DNA of 64,000 nt from Acidobacteriaceae bacterium KBS 83 (lineage in GTDB: Bacteria > Acidobacteriota > Terriglobia > Terriglobales > Acidobacteriaceae): NCBI GenBank assembly GCA_000381585.1, contig KB906733.1, positions 310,001 to 374,000 of the forward strand, in the 5' to 3' direction. Below, piece by piece: positions 17,269-27,560 of this stretch. Positions within the stretch are counted from its first letter, which is position 1. The number at the start of each line of letters is the position of its first letter. The notes under the pieces are model-generated. The model was not told the DNA's origin and did no database searches. It worked only from the letters and a program-made list of their open reading frames with translations. Made by a program: the position numbers and the translations under genes.

Positions 17269-19899
17269 TTACTGCCCCGCCGCAGGCGTGGTGGCGTTGC
17301 GGTTGAAGGCATCCACCAGTGAGATCACCTTCAACTGGCTGCGTACCTGCTCGATCCGCGCCGTTGTCTTCACCATGATCTCGACCGGCTGACCGGGTAG
17401 CACGTCGATGTAGTTATCCGAGGGCTCAACATCGAGCGAGCCGAAGGTCAGATAAGCATCTCGCGCGAGCACCGGCGAGCTAAGCCGCACCGTGTAACCG
17501 CCCGTCTTTGATTGCGTGTTGACGGCCTGCACATCCGTCTGGATGGTCGCTGCGGGCAGCTGGATCTCGTGCGTGGGCACAAGGTAAGTAACGTTGGTCG
17601 AAACGGTCTTGCCATCCACAACGAGATCCGAAGTGACGAAGACCGAGGCTGAATCGGTGCCCGGGGGCACCAGCTCGCTCAGCGGCATCCGCTGATACAC
17701 GGCACTCGAAAGTGCCGGGATTGAGACCGATTGCTGTTTTTCCGAAACAGCAGTGCCATCGAACTTCATTAGTCGCGTGCGCAACTGCACCGTCTCCGGA
17801 GTAGTTTTGTCCGACACGATGTAAACCGCCACTGCGCCGTCCTCCACATGAGGCGACACCAGCAGCGGTGCGTAGAAGCGCCGCGCATAGTACTGCAGAG
17901 CCTTCCAGCGGCCGTAGTAGTCAATCGACGACCACGACGCCACCGGCCAGCAATCGTTCAACTGCCAGTAGATAGAACCCATGCTTCGCGGTCGCTCGCG
18001 ACGCAGGTGCTCGGCGCCGATCTTGATGCCCTCGGCCTGCAGCACCTGGCTGACGTAGAGGAACGAAGCAAAGTCCTTCGGCTCGGTGTAGTCCTTCAGC
18101 AGATAGTCGTGGATGATCGAGTTGCCTTCGTTGTTCTTCTGGTGCGCCAGCATCACCGGCGTAAAGATGCTGGTGCGATCCGCCGGCTCCGTGAAGGCCT
18201 CCACCGTCTTCATCTCCGGGAAGGACTGGAATCCGTACTCGGTCATGAACCGTGGATGATGCTTCTCGTACTCGCTGAAGGGAACGCGGCCATGCCAGAC
18301 GCTCCAGTCGTGCATGTCGCCAGTGGTCTGGCCCGGCGCCAGGTCGTCCTCATAGTCCCCGCTGGGCGAACTGGGCCAGTACGGTGTCTCCGGATTCAGC
18401 CGCTCTACCACGCGCGGAATCACGCTTGAGAAGAGCAACAGATAGTCCTGCCAGATGCGCACCTGTCCCTTTGCATCGAGCGCATTGGAGATCTTGCTGT
18501 TCCTCTCCCATTGCAGCGCCTCCTCGGTCTCGTTGTTGCCGCACCAGAGGACGATGCTCGGGTGGTTGCGCAGGCGCGTCACCTGGTACTCAGCCTCCTT
18601 CGCCACTCCTTCGCGGAAGGCATACGTGCCGGGCTGCCAGTCGTTGCCGAACATGAAGTCCTGCCACACCATGATGCCGAGTTCGTCGCATATCTGGTAG
18701 AACTCGTCGGTTTCGTAGTAGCCGCCGCCCCAGTGACGGATCATGTTCATGTTGGCATCGCGCGCCGACTCGAGGATGCGGCGATACTGCGCGGATGTGA
18801 CACGTGAGGGGAAGCTGTCGAACGGGATCACATCGGCGCCCTTCCCGAAGACAGGAATGCCGTTCACCACGAACTCGAAGGTACGGCCCCATTGGTCCTT
18901 GTCGCGCCGCAGCACGATGGAGCGGAGCCCGGTGCGGGTGGTCGCCGTGTCGGCGTCATGACCGTCCGCGCTGACCTTTGCCGTCCAGCTATACATCGAC
19001 TGTGCGCCGTAACCGGCCGGGTACCATAGGGCGGGATTGGCGATCTCTACCGGCAGCACAACGTGATTCACCCCCGGCACCAGGGTCACCTGTGCCTTCG
19101 TGTCATGACTTTTTCCGCCGCCTTCATACGTCACGGTCACGGTAGCCTTGCCCGACTTCGACGCGACGATGTCTACCTCGCCATCGATGCGGGCCAGTGC
19201 GGAAGAGATCTCGCGTTGACGGATGTAAAGGTTGTCGATACGCGCGTCGTCCCACGTCTCCAGGTGCGCGGCGCGCCAGATGCCGCTGGTCACGAAAGTC
19301 GGTCCCCAGTCCCATCCATATTCATAGGCCGCCTTGCGCACATAGCTTTTGTCCTGCGCCGGCGTTTGCCGGTGCCATTTGTCAGTGAGCGCGACACGTT
19401 CTGAGACCTTGATCGGCGAAGGGAAGAACACAAGCAGCTCGTTCGCGCCTGGCTTCAGCCAGGGTTTCGCATCGGCGCGCCAGCCGCGAAACATATTGTC
19501 CGCGGTAAGGATGAGGTGCCCGTTGACCGAGACCTCGGCATACGTATCAAGACCGTCGAACACCAAATCGACGTGTTCACGGCTGAGAATCGCAGGAGTG
19601 GTCGTAATCGTTGTGCGATACTCCCAGTCCGCATCCTGGATCCACTGCAGCTGGGCTTCGTTGTCGCGGTAGAAGGGTTCCTGGATCTGCTTGTTGGCGA
19701 GCAGATCCAGGTGGACGTCGCCCGGAACCGTAGCTGGTCGCCACTCCGCCGGAGTAGCGGTCGCTGGCATGCGCTGGCGAAACCGCCAGCCGCCGTTTAA
19801 ATCCACACTGGAGCGCGGCGAGGCGAATGCAGTACTGAGAACGATACCAAAAATAGCCATAACGACAGCCAGCGGACGGACCAGACGGGTTTTTTGCAT
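17269..19899 (-). CDS. Exported GH2 beta-mannosidase
   Basis: 876 aa from ATG 19899, which begins a signal peptide (MQKTRLVRPLAVVMAIFG, cleaved near AFA). Glycoside hydrolase family 2 layout: jelly-roll sugar-binding domain (LNGGWRFRQRM, VPGDVHLDLL), immunoglobulin-like domain, TIM barrel, and C-terminal beta domains. Acid/base Glu in LWCGNNETEE and nucleophile Glu in FMTEYGFQSFPE follow beta-mannosidase, not beta-galactosidase, signatures. Predicted to release mannose from manno-oligosaccharides or glycoprotein glycans in the periplasm. The frame stays open to 20055 but the extra residues have no signal and would run close to the divergent gene. Confidence 0.92.
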   Translation of the reverse strand: MQKTRLVRPLAVVMAIFGIVLSTAFASPRSSVDLNGGWRFRQRMPATATPAEWRPATVPGDVHLDLLANKQIQEPFYRDNEAQLQWIQDADWEYRTTITTTPAILSREHVDLVFDGLDTYAEVSVNGHLILTADNMFRGWRADAKPWLKPGANELLVFFPSPIKVSERVALTDKWHRQTPAQDKSYVRKAAYEYGWDWGPTFVTSGIWRAAHLETWDDARIDNLYIRQREISSALARIDGEVDIVASKSGKATVTVTYEGGGKSHDTKAQVTLVPGVNHVVLPVEIANPALWYPAGYGAQSMYSWTAKVSADGHDADTATTRTGLRSIVLRRDKDQWGRTFEFVVNGIPVFGKGADVIPFDSFPSRVTSAQYRRILESARDANMNMIRHWGGGYYETDEFYQICDELGIMVWQDFMFGNDWQPGTYAFREGVAKEAEYQVTRLRNHPSIVLWCGNNETEEALQWERNSKISNALDAKGQVRIWQDYLLLFSSVIPRVVERLNPETPYWPSSPSGDYEDDLAPGQTTGDMHDWSVWHGRVPFSEYEKHHPRFMTEYGFQSFPEMKTVEAFTEPADRTSIFTPVMLAHQKNNEGNSIIHDYLLKDYTEPKDFASFLYVSQVLQAEGIKIGAEHLRRERPRSMGSIYWQLNDCWPVASWSSIDYYGRWKALQYYARRFYAPLLVSPHVEDGAVAVYIVSDKTTPETVQLRTRLMKFDGTAVSEKQQSVSIPALSSAVYQRMPLSELVPPGTDSASVFVTSDLVVDGKTVSTNVTYLVPTHEIQLPAATIQTDVQAVNTQSKTGGYTVRLSSPVLARDAYLTFGSLDVEPSDNYIDVLPGQPVEIMVKTTARIEQVRSQLKVISLVDAFNRNATTPAAGQ

Positions 19900-20069
19900 G
19901 TGGGCAACGCGCTCTCTTGAGGGAGTGTGGGCATCTGGAGCGGCGGAAATGGCCCCCGCTTCCACGCCGGCCATTCTATAGCCCCGGGCGATCGCCACCG
20001 GGTCGAGAGTTGGCGTGCAATCGGGGCGTATCTTGAGTGAGAGTGATGCGAACACCCCACGGCAAAGCG

Positions 20070-20612
20070 ATGCCTCTATCCATCTTCACCATTGGCCACT
20101 CCACCCATCCGATCGGCGAATTTCTTGAGATGCTCCAGGCGCATGGCATTAGCCGTCTTGTGGATGTGCGGACGATACCGCGCTCTGCTCACAACCCGCA
20201 GTTCAATCGCGAGGACCTGTCCCGCGCCTTGCACAACAGGCAGTTGCACTATAGTCACATGCCCGGCCTTGGCGGCCTGCGGCATCCGCGGCGCGATTCG
20301 ATCAACACCGGCTGGCGCAACTCGAGCTTCCGCGGCTATGCCGATTACATGCAGACGCCCGAATTTGCCGAAAATCTTGAGACGCTGATCGAGTTGGGGA
20401 AGCAGGAACCGACCGCTGCGATGTGCGCTGAGGCGGTTCCCTGGCGCTGTCATCGCTCACTCATTGCGGATGCGCTGCTGGTGCGCGGCATCAGCGTTCT
20501 GGAAATCGTCAGCGCCACGCGCGCCACGCCGCTCTCATTGCATCCTTGGGCCATGGTTGAAGGAACGGCGGTGACGTATCCAGGCGAGCAGCAGAGTCTG
20601 GCTCTCAGTTGA
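20070..20612 (+). CDS. DUF488 family protein
   Basis: 180 aa from ATG 20070 (alternatives GTG 20037, ATG 20046). Starts with the signature IFTIGHSTHPIGEFLEML, then VDVRTIPRSAHNPQFN and CAEAVPWRCHRSLIAD. DUF488 proteins are small cytoplasmic proteins of unknown activity; the conserved Cys-x4-CHR arrangement (CAEAVPWRCHR) suggests a catalytic or metal site. Divergent from the beta-mannosidase and convergent with the SpoIIE-type phosphatase, ending 10 bases apart. Confidence 0.88.
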   Translation: MPLSIFTIGHSTHPIGEFLEMLQAHGISRLVDVRTIPRSAHNPQFNREDLSRALHNRQLHYSHMPGLGGLRHPRRDSINTGWRNSSFRGYADYMQTPEFAENLETLIELGKQEPTAAMCAEAVPWRCHRSLIADALLVRGISVLEIVSATRATPLSLHPWAMVEGTAVTYPGEQQSLALS

Positions 20613-20621
20613 TACATGCGC

Positions 20622-22010
20622 TCAGCCGCGTTGATAGTCGCAGACCAGCAAAGTCAAATCATCTTCCTGCGCAGCGGACCATCGCTGTACTGTCGTCAGG
20701 ATCAGGTCTGCAATTGCATCATGCGATAGTGTTGCAGCATTCCGCAGCAAAGCACATAACCGCTCGCGTCCGAATTCTTCCGCCTTGTCATTCGCGGCTT
20801 CCATAATTCCGTCGGTGTAGAGAAGAAGCCGATCGCCAGGTCGCAGCGCATGCACGACCATCTCATAGGTGGCCGTATGGAAGGCGCCCAGCATCAGCCC
20901 ATTCTCTGCTACTTCGTGCACCTCTCCATTGCGCAGCAACAGCATCGGCGGATGGGCTGCTGCCGCATAGCGCATCTCCGCTGCCGCGGCATTGAGGTGG
21001 ACGTACGCAGCAGTCACGAATTGACTCTGCGTGTTTCCGCAGAGCACGCTGTTCATTCCTGCAAGGAAGGCAGCCGGATCTGCTGCGTTGTTGCGCTGCG
21101 AAGCGGCAGCGAGCTTCACCATGGAAGCGATCAAGGCGGCAGGTACTCCATGTCCGGAGACGTCCGCAACGAGCAGTCCCGCCTCATCGTCGCCCGTCAG
21201 AGGGAAGTCGTAGAAATCACCGGCAACCGTTCGCATCGGCGCGTAGCGCGCGGCGACGCGAAAGCTCCTTGACTCCGGAAATGGAACCGGCAGAATCGAT
21301 CGTTGAATCTCCTGTGCAACTTCCAGTTCTTTCTGGACGGCAGCCAGTTGCGCATCGCGATCCAGGTTGCGACGCGCCGCCACGTAGCCGAGTGTGGCTA
21401 GAAAGATCAGGAAGCCGAAGGGCTCGAGCTTCGTCGCGCGATACAGGCCGGCCAAGTTGTCCCACAGAGCGAGTGACACAAATGCCAGCAACCCGACGCG
21501 GATGACCCGGAAGTCCTTGTCCACCGCTCTTGCGCGGATGAAGAAAAAGGCCAGAGCAAGCAGCCCTAGGACAACTGTGAAGTTGTTCACGATGTCAAAG
21601 ATGTGCAAGGGGCCAAAGACGAAGGCGCATATCACAAGGGAGGCCATGATGGCGGTCAAGGGATAGAGCAGCATCCTGCCAAAGCGGCCGAGATAGCCTG
21701 CCGTGTCGAAGTAGAAAAATGCCGGAATCGGTACAAGATAGTTAGCTGACGCGCGCAGACTGTGAAAAAACACACCGTCTGGAACAATGAGCCCCATCAA
21801 CGGGGTTTGGAGCCACAGACGGTTTCCGTACAAAAAAGCAAAGATCGCCAGCCAGAACAGCAGTGGATCAAATTTGCGCCCGAAGAAGGAAATAGCGGCC
21901 GAGACGACTCCCACGGTGGCAAAGGCCGCGCCCAGCAGCAGGAATATCTCACTCTGATGGAAGACGTGAAGTACCTCGTCGGCGGTCAGCACCACGGCCT
22001 TCGCGTCCAT
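20622..22010 (-). CDS. Membrane PP2C-type (SpoIIE/RsbU) phosphatase
   Basis: 462 aa. The first about 215 residues hold six to seven hydrophobic helices; a short coiled-coil linker (AAVQKELEVAQEIQRSIL) leads into a SpoIIE phosphatase domain with metal-binding Asp in MRTVAGDFYDF and LLVADVSGHG, then DRLLLYTDGIMEA and EDDLTLLV. Such proteins dephosphorylate anti-anti-sigma (STAS) factors in partner-switching signalling. No STAS or kinase partner is in the window. The membrane part could sense an envelope signal. Confidence 0.9.
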   Translation of the reverse strand: MDAKAVVLTADEVLHVFHQSEIFLLLGAAFATVGVVSAAISFFGRKFDPLLFWLAIFAFLYGNRLWLQTPLMGLIVPDGVFFHSLRASANYLVPIPAFFYFDTAGYLGRFGRMLLYPLTAIMASLVICAFVFGPLHIFDIVNNFTVVLGLLALAFFFIRARAVDKDFRVIRVGLLAFVSLALWDNLAGLYRATKLEPFGFLIFLATLGYVAARRNLDRDAQLAAVQKELEVAQEIQRSILPVPFPESRSFRVAARYAPMRTVAGDFYDFPLTGDDEAGLLVADVSGHGVPAALIASMVKLAAASQRNNAADPAAFLAGMNSVLCGNTQSQFVTAAYVHLNAAAAEMRYAAAAHPPMLLLRNGEVHEVAENGLMLGAFHTATYEMVVHALRPGDRLLLYTDGIMEAANDKAEEFGRERLCALLRNAATLSHDAIADLILTTVQRWSAAQEDDLTLLVCDYQRG

Positions 22011-22040
22011 GAAGACAGATGATATCGCGCAGCTAGGCAG

Positions 22041-22691
22041 CTAGTTCGGTGGGGCCAACACCAAACGGAGAAAGGTCTCGACGTGCCGCGCGATGAGCAC
22101 GTCGCCCTCGCGCAGCTCGTCCAGGGTAGAGGCCTGGTTGAAGTGGAGAATGCGCAGCATCACTAGCGGCGCAAGGAATTCGAAGGCGAGGGCCTTTGGC
22201 GCGGATTCGCTGCGGATGGCGCCACGCTGCTGCCATGCGGCAAACAGGTCTCCCAGCTTTTGCTGTGCTTCCTCTATTGCGGTCAGAAGCTCCTTCCGTT
22301 TGTCACTCTCGCGGGTGAAGAGCTCACGCAACGCGATACTGGCCAGCATCCGTGCGCGGGTCGCCGACCAGGCGTGCATGGTCTCCTCCGCAAACTTCCG
22401 CAGGGCGACCTCAGGTGCCTGATCGGCGGAGATTTGCGACGCCCAGTGGACCACTACCGCGGGGCCACCCTCCTCGAAAAGCGCATCGTAGGCGGCCTGT
22501 TTAGTGGGGAAGTGCGCATAGAAACCACTCTCGCGCATGCCCAGCAGCTGCGTAATGCTGCGAATGGAAGCCCCTGCGAATCCGGCGCGGGCAAACTCCA
22601 GCAAAGCCGCGTCGAGAAGGCGTTCCCTGGCGACAGAGCGCTTCGGGCTGCCTCCGAGCGGCCGGCCGACACTTCTCACTTCATCCGTCAA
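22041..22691 (-). CDS. TetR family transcriptional regulator
   Basis: 216 aa. N-terminal helix-turn-helix (ERLLDAALLEFARAGF, then ASIRSITQLLGMRESGFYAHF), C-terminal ligand-binding helical domain. Its start overlaps the FAD monooxygenase stop by 4 bases (ATGA), so both are one transcript. A perfect palindrome of TetR-operator type lies upstream of the monooxygenase start, so it most likely represses its own operon and responds to a substrate or drug of the monooxygenase. Confidence 0.9.
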   Translation of the reverse strand: MTDEVRSVGRPLGGSPKRSVARERLLDAALLEFARAGFAGASIRSITQLLGMRESGFYAHFPTKQAAYDALFEEGGPAVVVHWASQISADQAPEVALRKFAEETMHAWSATRARMLASIALRELFTRESDKRKELLTAIEEAQQKLGDLFAAWQQRGAIRSESAPKALAFEFLAPLVMLRILHFNQASTLDELREGDVLIARHVETFLRLVLAPPN

Positions 22692-24217
22692 TCGATACCC
22701 ACCGAGCGAGCGTAATCAATCAGTGCGCGTTCGGAGTCTGGACCTCCGCGAAAGCCAAGATAGCCGTCCGGCCGCACCACCCACACGCCGGGATTGCTGC
22801 CGAAATGCTCTCGAAACTCGGTCGATTGCTTCGGAGCAAGGTCCAGCATGGTGATGCTGCGGAGCGCAGAGACGGCTGCCGCTACACCCGGTGCCTTCTG
22901 AGTGATGAGCAGGTGCTGCGGTTGCGTAAGCGAAGCAAGCAGCGGCTTCTGTGTACCGTCTGCGAGCGTGACTGGCGGATTCGGCATGCGGTCACCTGCC
23001 CGCACCTCGCCGCTGCCGCCTACGTCGGTCACGATGCTCGAGTCGCGATAATGAATCGCCGTCTCCGAGATAAAACTGACAACCTGATTCTGCAGCCATG
23101 GAAGATGTGAGATGACGCTGCCGGCGAGATCGCGGAAGAATGCTGTGAAAGGATTGGTGGTCGTGGCCGCTTCGAGTCCGCGCGAGGTGCTGCTGAGCAA
23201 TGCGTCCCCTACAGCGCCCCGCTCTTCGTTGTAACTGTCCAGCAAAGTGTCAGGCGCACCATTCGCAACCGCCGCAAGCTTCCAGGCAAGATTGGCCGCG
23301 TCCTGCAATCCGGTGTTCATGCCCTGTCCGGCAACCGGCGAATGTATGTGCGAGGAGTCTCCTGCAAGGAAGACGTTGCCCTGACGATAGTGCCGCGCCT
23401 TGCGTTCGTTGATATGAAATGGCGCGCGCCATGCTGCGCCTCCGACACGGATCTGCAGCCCAAATGCATCGATCCAGCGTTGGAAATCCGCAGTTTCGGG
23501 CATGCGATTCGCCGATTCGTTCTGTTCGCCGTGCTCGACGGCAATGACGCGGGTAACTTTGTCATTCAACCGCGCGATAAAGAGCACATTGCCGTGCTGC
23601 AGATAGATGACTAACTCATCTTCAGGCACGTCGGCGCCGGTGAGCTCCAGATCTCCGAGGAAGAAGCGCAGACCTACCCCTTCGCCCTCGAAGGGAATGC
23701 CCAGCGCGTGGCGAACGGTGCTATGGGCGCCATCGCAACCCACCAGCCAGCGAAAGGGGATGGTTTCGGTTGTGCCGTCCCCACGCCGGACTGTCGCCTC
23801 CCCGCCATCAGAGCTATCTTTAAATGCCAAAAGCTCGGTTTTGCGCTCCACTTCAATGCCGAGGCTGTGCAGATGTGCGAGCAGCAGAGCCTCCGTTTCG
23901 CTTTGCGGCAGGAATAGAGCGAACGGATAACGGCTCTTGATCCGCGCAAAATCGAAGTGCAGGAATCGGTGGCGGCCATGAAACATCGCCGCATGACGGA
24001 TCGGATGACCTTGTTCGATGGCCTTTTCAGCAAGCCCATACCGCTCAAACTGCTCAAGCGTGCGCGCCTGAACCACCAATGCCTGCGACCACTGAACGGG
24101 TCCGCTGCCTTTGTCGACGATGCGGACGGACAGCCCGCTGCGAGCCATCTCAATAGCAAGTGCAAGCCCAGTGGGTCCTGAACCGACAACTACCACCCCA
24201 CCCCGAACCATTCCCAT
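22688..24217 (-). CDS. FAD-dependent monooxygenase (PheA/TfdB-like aromatic hydroxylase family)
   Basis: 509 aa from ATG 24217 (or 507 from 24211). GxGxxG Rossmann motif VVVGSGPTGLALA, the second FAD motif GCDGAHSTVRHALG, and GDSSHIHSPVAGQGMNTG, all typical of group A flavoprotein hydroxylases such as those acting on phenols, rifampicin or tetracycline. C-terminal thioredoxin-like domain. The frame is open to 24337 but this would cross the operator. Followed by its TetR regulator; likely an inducible detoxification or aromatic degradation enzyme. Confidence 0.9.
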   Translation of the reverse strand: MGMVRGGVVVVGSGPTGLALAIEMARSGLSVRIVDKGSGPVQWSQALVVQARTLEQFERYGLAEKAIEQGHPIRHAAMFHGRHRFLHFDFARIKSRYPFALFLPQSETEALLLAHLHSLGIEVERKTELLAFKDSSDGGEATVRRGDGTTETIPFRWLVGCDGAHSTVRHALGIPFEGEGVGLRFFLGDLELTGADVPEDELVIYLQHGNVLFIARLNDKVTRVIAVEHGEQNESANRMPETADFQRWIDAFGLQIRVGGAAWRAPFHINERKARHYRQGNVFLAGDSSHIHSPVAGQGMNTGLQDAANLAWKLAAVANGAPDTLLDSYNEERGAVGDALLSSTSRGLEAATTTNPFTAFFRDLAGSVISHLPWLQNQVVSFISETAIHYRDSSIVTDVGGSGEVRAGDRMPNPPVTLADGTQKPLLASLTQPQHLLITQKAPGVAAAVSALRSITMLDLAPKQSTEFREHFGSNPGVWVVRPDGYLGFRGGPDSERALIDYARSVGID

Positions 24218-24233
24218 AATGGTAATAATATAC

Positions 24234-24245
24234 GAACGATCGTTC
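24234..24245. promoter_or_regulatory. Probable TetR operator palindrome
   Basis: GAACGATCGTTC is a perfect 12-base palindrome, 16 bases before the ATG of the FAD monooxygenase. It has the form of TetR-family operators, and the TetR gene is in the same transcript. Repression by promoter occlusion is inferred. Confidence 0.65.
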
Positions 24246-24307
24246 ACTATTATCGAGCGTTCCAAATCAGGAGTTGGGATGACGATTGGGGGGTGGTAAC
24301 CCGGAGG

Positions 24308-25514
<1,207 letters not shown>

Positions 25515-25575
25515 TTCGGTAGATACGGCCACTATGGCCACGGAGTCGAAACTGCATTACTGGAAGTAACGGACC

Positions 25576-26985
25576 ATGGAAACCTTCCTCGAGCGCTACA
25601 AGAACATCATGGTCCTCTCCGCCGTGCTCCTGGCACAGTTCCTGGGGCTTGCAATGCAGGTGCGAACATCGGCGGCGCGCGGGAGCGATGGAAAGGGTGT
25701 GCGTCTTCTGCGGTACTGGGTGGTCGCGATGATGTCACCTCCCGAAAAGGTGATGTCGCACACCGGACATGGTGCGCGTGGATTCTGGGGCAACTACATT
25801 GACCTGCGGCACACTCGCGACGAGAACCAGGCCCTGCGCGCGCAGGTGAATCAGCTTCGATTGGAGCAGGCAGCATTGCTCGAAGATGCGAAGCAGGGTC
25901 ATCGCCTGCAGGGGTTGCTCGATTTCCGCCAGAAGTACATTTACGCGACCGTTCCTGCGCAGGTGGTTGGAACCAGCGGCAGCGACCAGTCTCGGATTCT
26001 CACGATCGACAAGGGTTCCAAGGAAGGCCTGAAGCGGGACCAGCCTGTCATCACGCCGGATGGAATTGTGGGGAAGCTGGTTGAGGTCTTCCCGCATACA
26101 TCGCAGGTGCTGGAGATCAATGACCAGACGAGTGGCGCGGGCGTGCTGCTGGAGAAGACCCGCATGCGCGGCGTTCTGCGGGGCAATGCGTATGGCCAGC
26201 CACAGATCATCAACGTGCTGCCGGATGATCGCGTGAAGCCTGGCGAGAAAGTAGTGACCAGCGGAGGCGATCAGATATTTCCTCGCGGTCTGGCCGTGGG
26301 TACGGTCGAAAAGGTCGTAAGCGATCCCGACCGGGAACCCTACGTGGATGTTGTCCTGAAACCGGCCGCGAACCTCCAGCACCTGGACGAGGTGTTGGTG
26401 GTGACACAGACTAGCGATCAATTGCCGGCAGCGGTGCAGCGTGACCTGGCGAAGAGCGAGGCCGCAGGCGCGGAAGAGATGGAGATGCAGCGCGCCTCCG
26501 ACATTCTGGCGGAGAAGTTGCCGGGTCTCCAGGACCCAAATGCACCGAAGGTGGAAGCTACCACCAACGCAGATGGTGTCGATCTGCGGCCGCTGAAGCC
26601 CTTGCCGGCAGCACGTCCCGATCGTTTCTCGCCGAGCGAGGTGCGTCCTGCGTCCCAGATGACCCCAGGAAAGGCTTCAGTGATCACCTCGTCGGCGCGC
26701 ACGAATGAACTTCTGAACGAGGGCGCGCAACCAGTGAAGCGCGCAAAGAAACCGACGGTGACGCCCGATAAGGCACCGGATGGCGCGATATCCACGGATG
26801 GGACTACACGGCCCGATGCAACCACGAAGCCCGCGCCTCACCAAAACCAGGAGAGCTTCATCATCCCCGGTACGGCAACCGGGCCTGACCGTCCGCTGAT
26901 AGGGCCAGAGAAGTCCGCCGCGGAGAAGACCAGTGCGGCCATCGCGCCTGCAGCCGGAGCAGCGACGAGGGAGCAGCACCAATAA
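25576..26985 (+). CDS. mreC: Cell-shape protein MreC with long C-terminal tail
   Basis: 469 aa, well above the usual 280-330. One membrane anchor near residues 10-30, a coiled coil around 75-115 (ENQALRAQVNQLRLEQAAL), then the beta-barrel pair (VVGTSGSDQSRILTIDKGS, VTSGGDQIFPRGLAVG). From about residue 275 to the end there is a Pro/Lys/Ala/Thr-rich, apparently disordered periplasmic tail. MreC links MreB to PBP2 and RodA. Its stop overlaps the mreD start by one base (TAATG). Confidence 0.93.
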   Translation: METFLERYKNIMVLSAVLLAQFLGLAMQVRTSAARGSDGKGVRLLRYWVVAMMSPPEKVMSHTGHGARGFWGNYIDLRHTRDENQALRAQVNQLRLEQAALLEDAKQGHRLQGLLDFRQKYIYATVPAQVVGTSGSDQSRILTIDKGSKEGLKRDQPVITPDGIVGKLVEVFPHTSQVLEINDQTSGAGVLLEKTRMRGVLRGNAYGQPQIINVLPDDRVKPGEKVVTSGGDQIFPRGLAVGTVEKVVSDPDREPYVDVVLKPAANLQHLDEVLVVTQTSDQLPAAVQRDLAKSEAAGAEEMEMQRASDILAEKLPGLQDPNAPKVEATTNADGVDLRPLKPLPAARPDRFSPSEVRPASQMTPGKASVITSSARTNELLNEGAQPVKRAKKPTVTPDKAPDGAISTDGTTRPDATTKPAPHQNQESFIIPGTATGPDRPLIGPEKSAAEKTSAAIAPAAGAATREQHQ

Positions 26986-27506
26986 TGCCTGTGTTGATGG
27001 CAAGTTCGCGACGGGAGCTGGATTCGCAGCAGTTTCCATGGCCTATCATGCTGGCCGCGCCGCTGCTGGCCGTGTTTTTGCAGGCGTATCTGCCTTTGCG
27101 CTACCCGCGACTCGATGTCTTCGATCTCCCGCTGCTGGTGGTCATCTACTTCTCCGTCTCGCGGCGCAGTCCCATTGCCGGTACTCTCACCGGCGCTGTC
27201 GTCGGACTGCTGCAGGACGGCGTGACACATCAGCCGGTGGGCATTCATGGGATCGCGAATACGATCATCGGCTTTCTGGCGGCATCGATCGGATTGAGGA
27301 TCGATGTCGATAACCCGGTCACGCGAATTCTGATGATCTTTATCTTCACGCTGGTGGACAGTTTTCTGTACCTGGTGATCGTGCGTCATTTGATTGCCGA
27401 GCCATTGGCCTGGAGCTGGATGCACCAGATCGTGCGCGCTGCTGTAAACGTCGCGCTTGGCCTGGTGTTGTTCGCTGCGCTGGACCGTACAAGGCTGCGC
27501 GGCTGA
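26985..27506 (+). CDS. mreD: Rod-shape membrane protein MreD
   Basis: 173 aa, with about five hydrophobic helices (IMLAAPLLAVFLQAYL, LPLLVVIYFSV, ILMIFIFTLVDSFLYLVIV, AAVNVALGLVLFAAL) and the family-like GLLQDGVTHQPVGIHG. Sits between mreC and the PBP2 gene as expected. One-base overlap with mreC indicates coupling. Sequence of MreD is always weakly conserved, so the position adds much of the support. Confidence 0.9.
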   Translation: MPVLMASSRRELDSQQFPWPIMLAAPLLAVFLQAYLPLRYPRLDVFDLPLLVVIYFSVSRRSPIAGTLTGAVVGLLQDGVTHQPVGIHGIANTIIGFLAASIGLRIDVDNPVTRILMIFIFTLVDSFLYLVIVRHLIAEPLAWSWMHQIVRAAVNVALGLVLFAALDRTRLRG

Positions 27507-27560
27507 TGGCTGCTGGACAAATTGCGGTGGATTGCAGAAATGCAGTGAGGTGAGGCGAGC

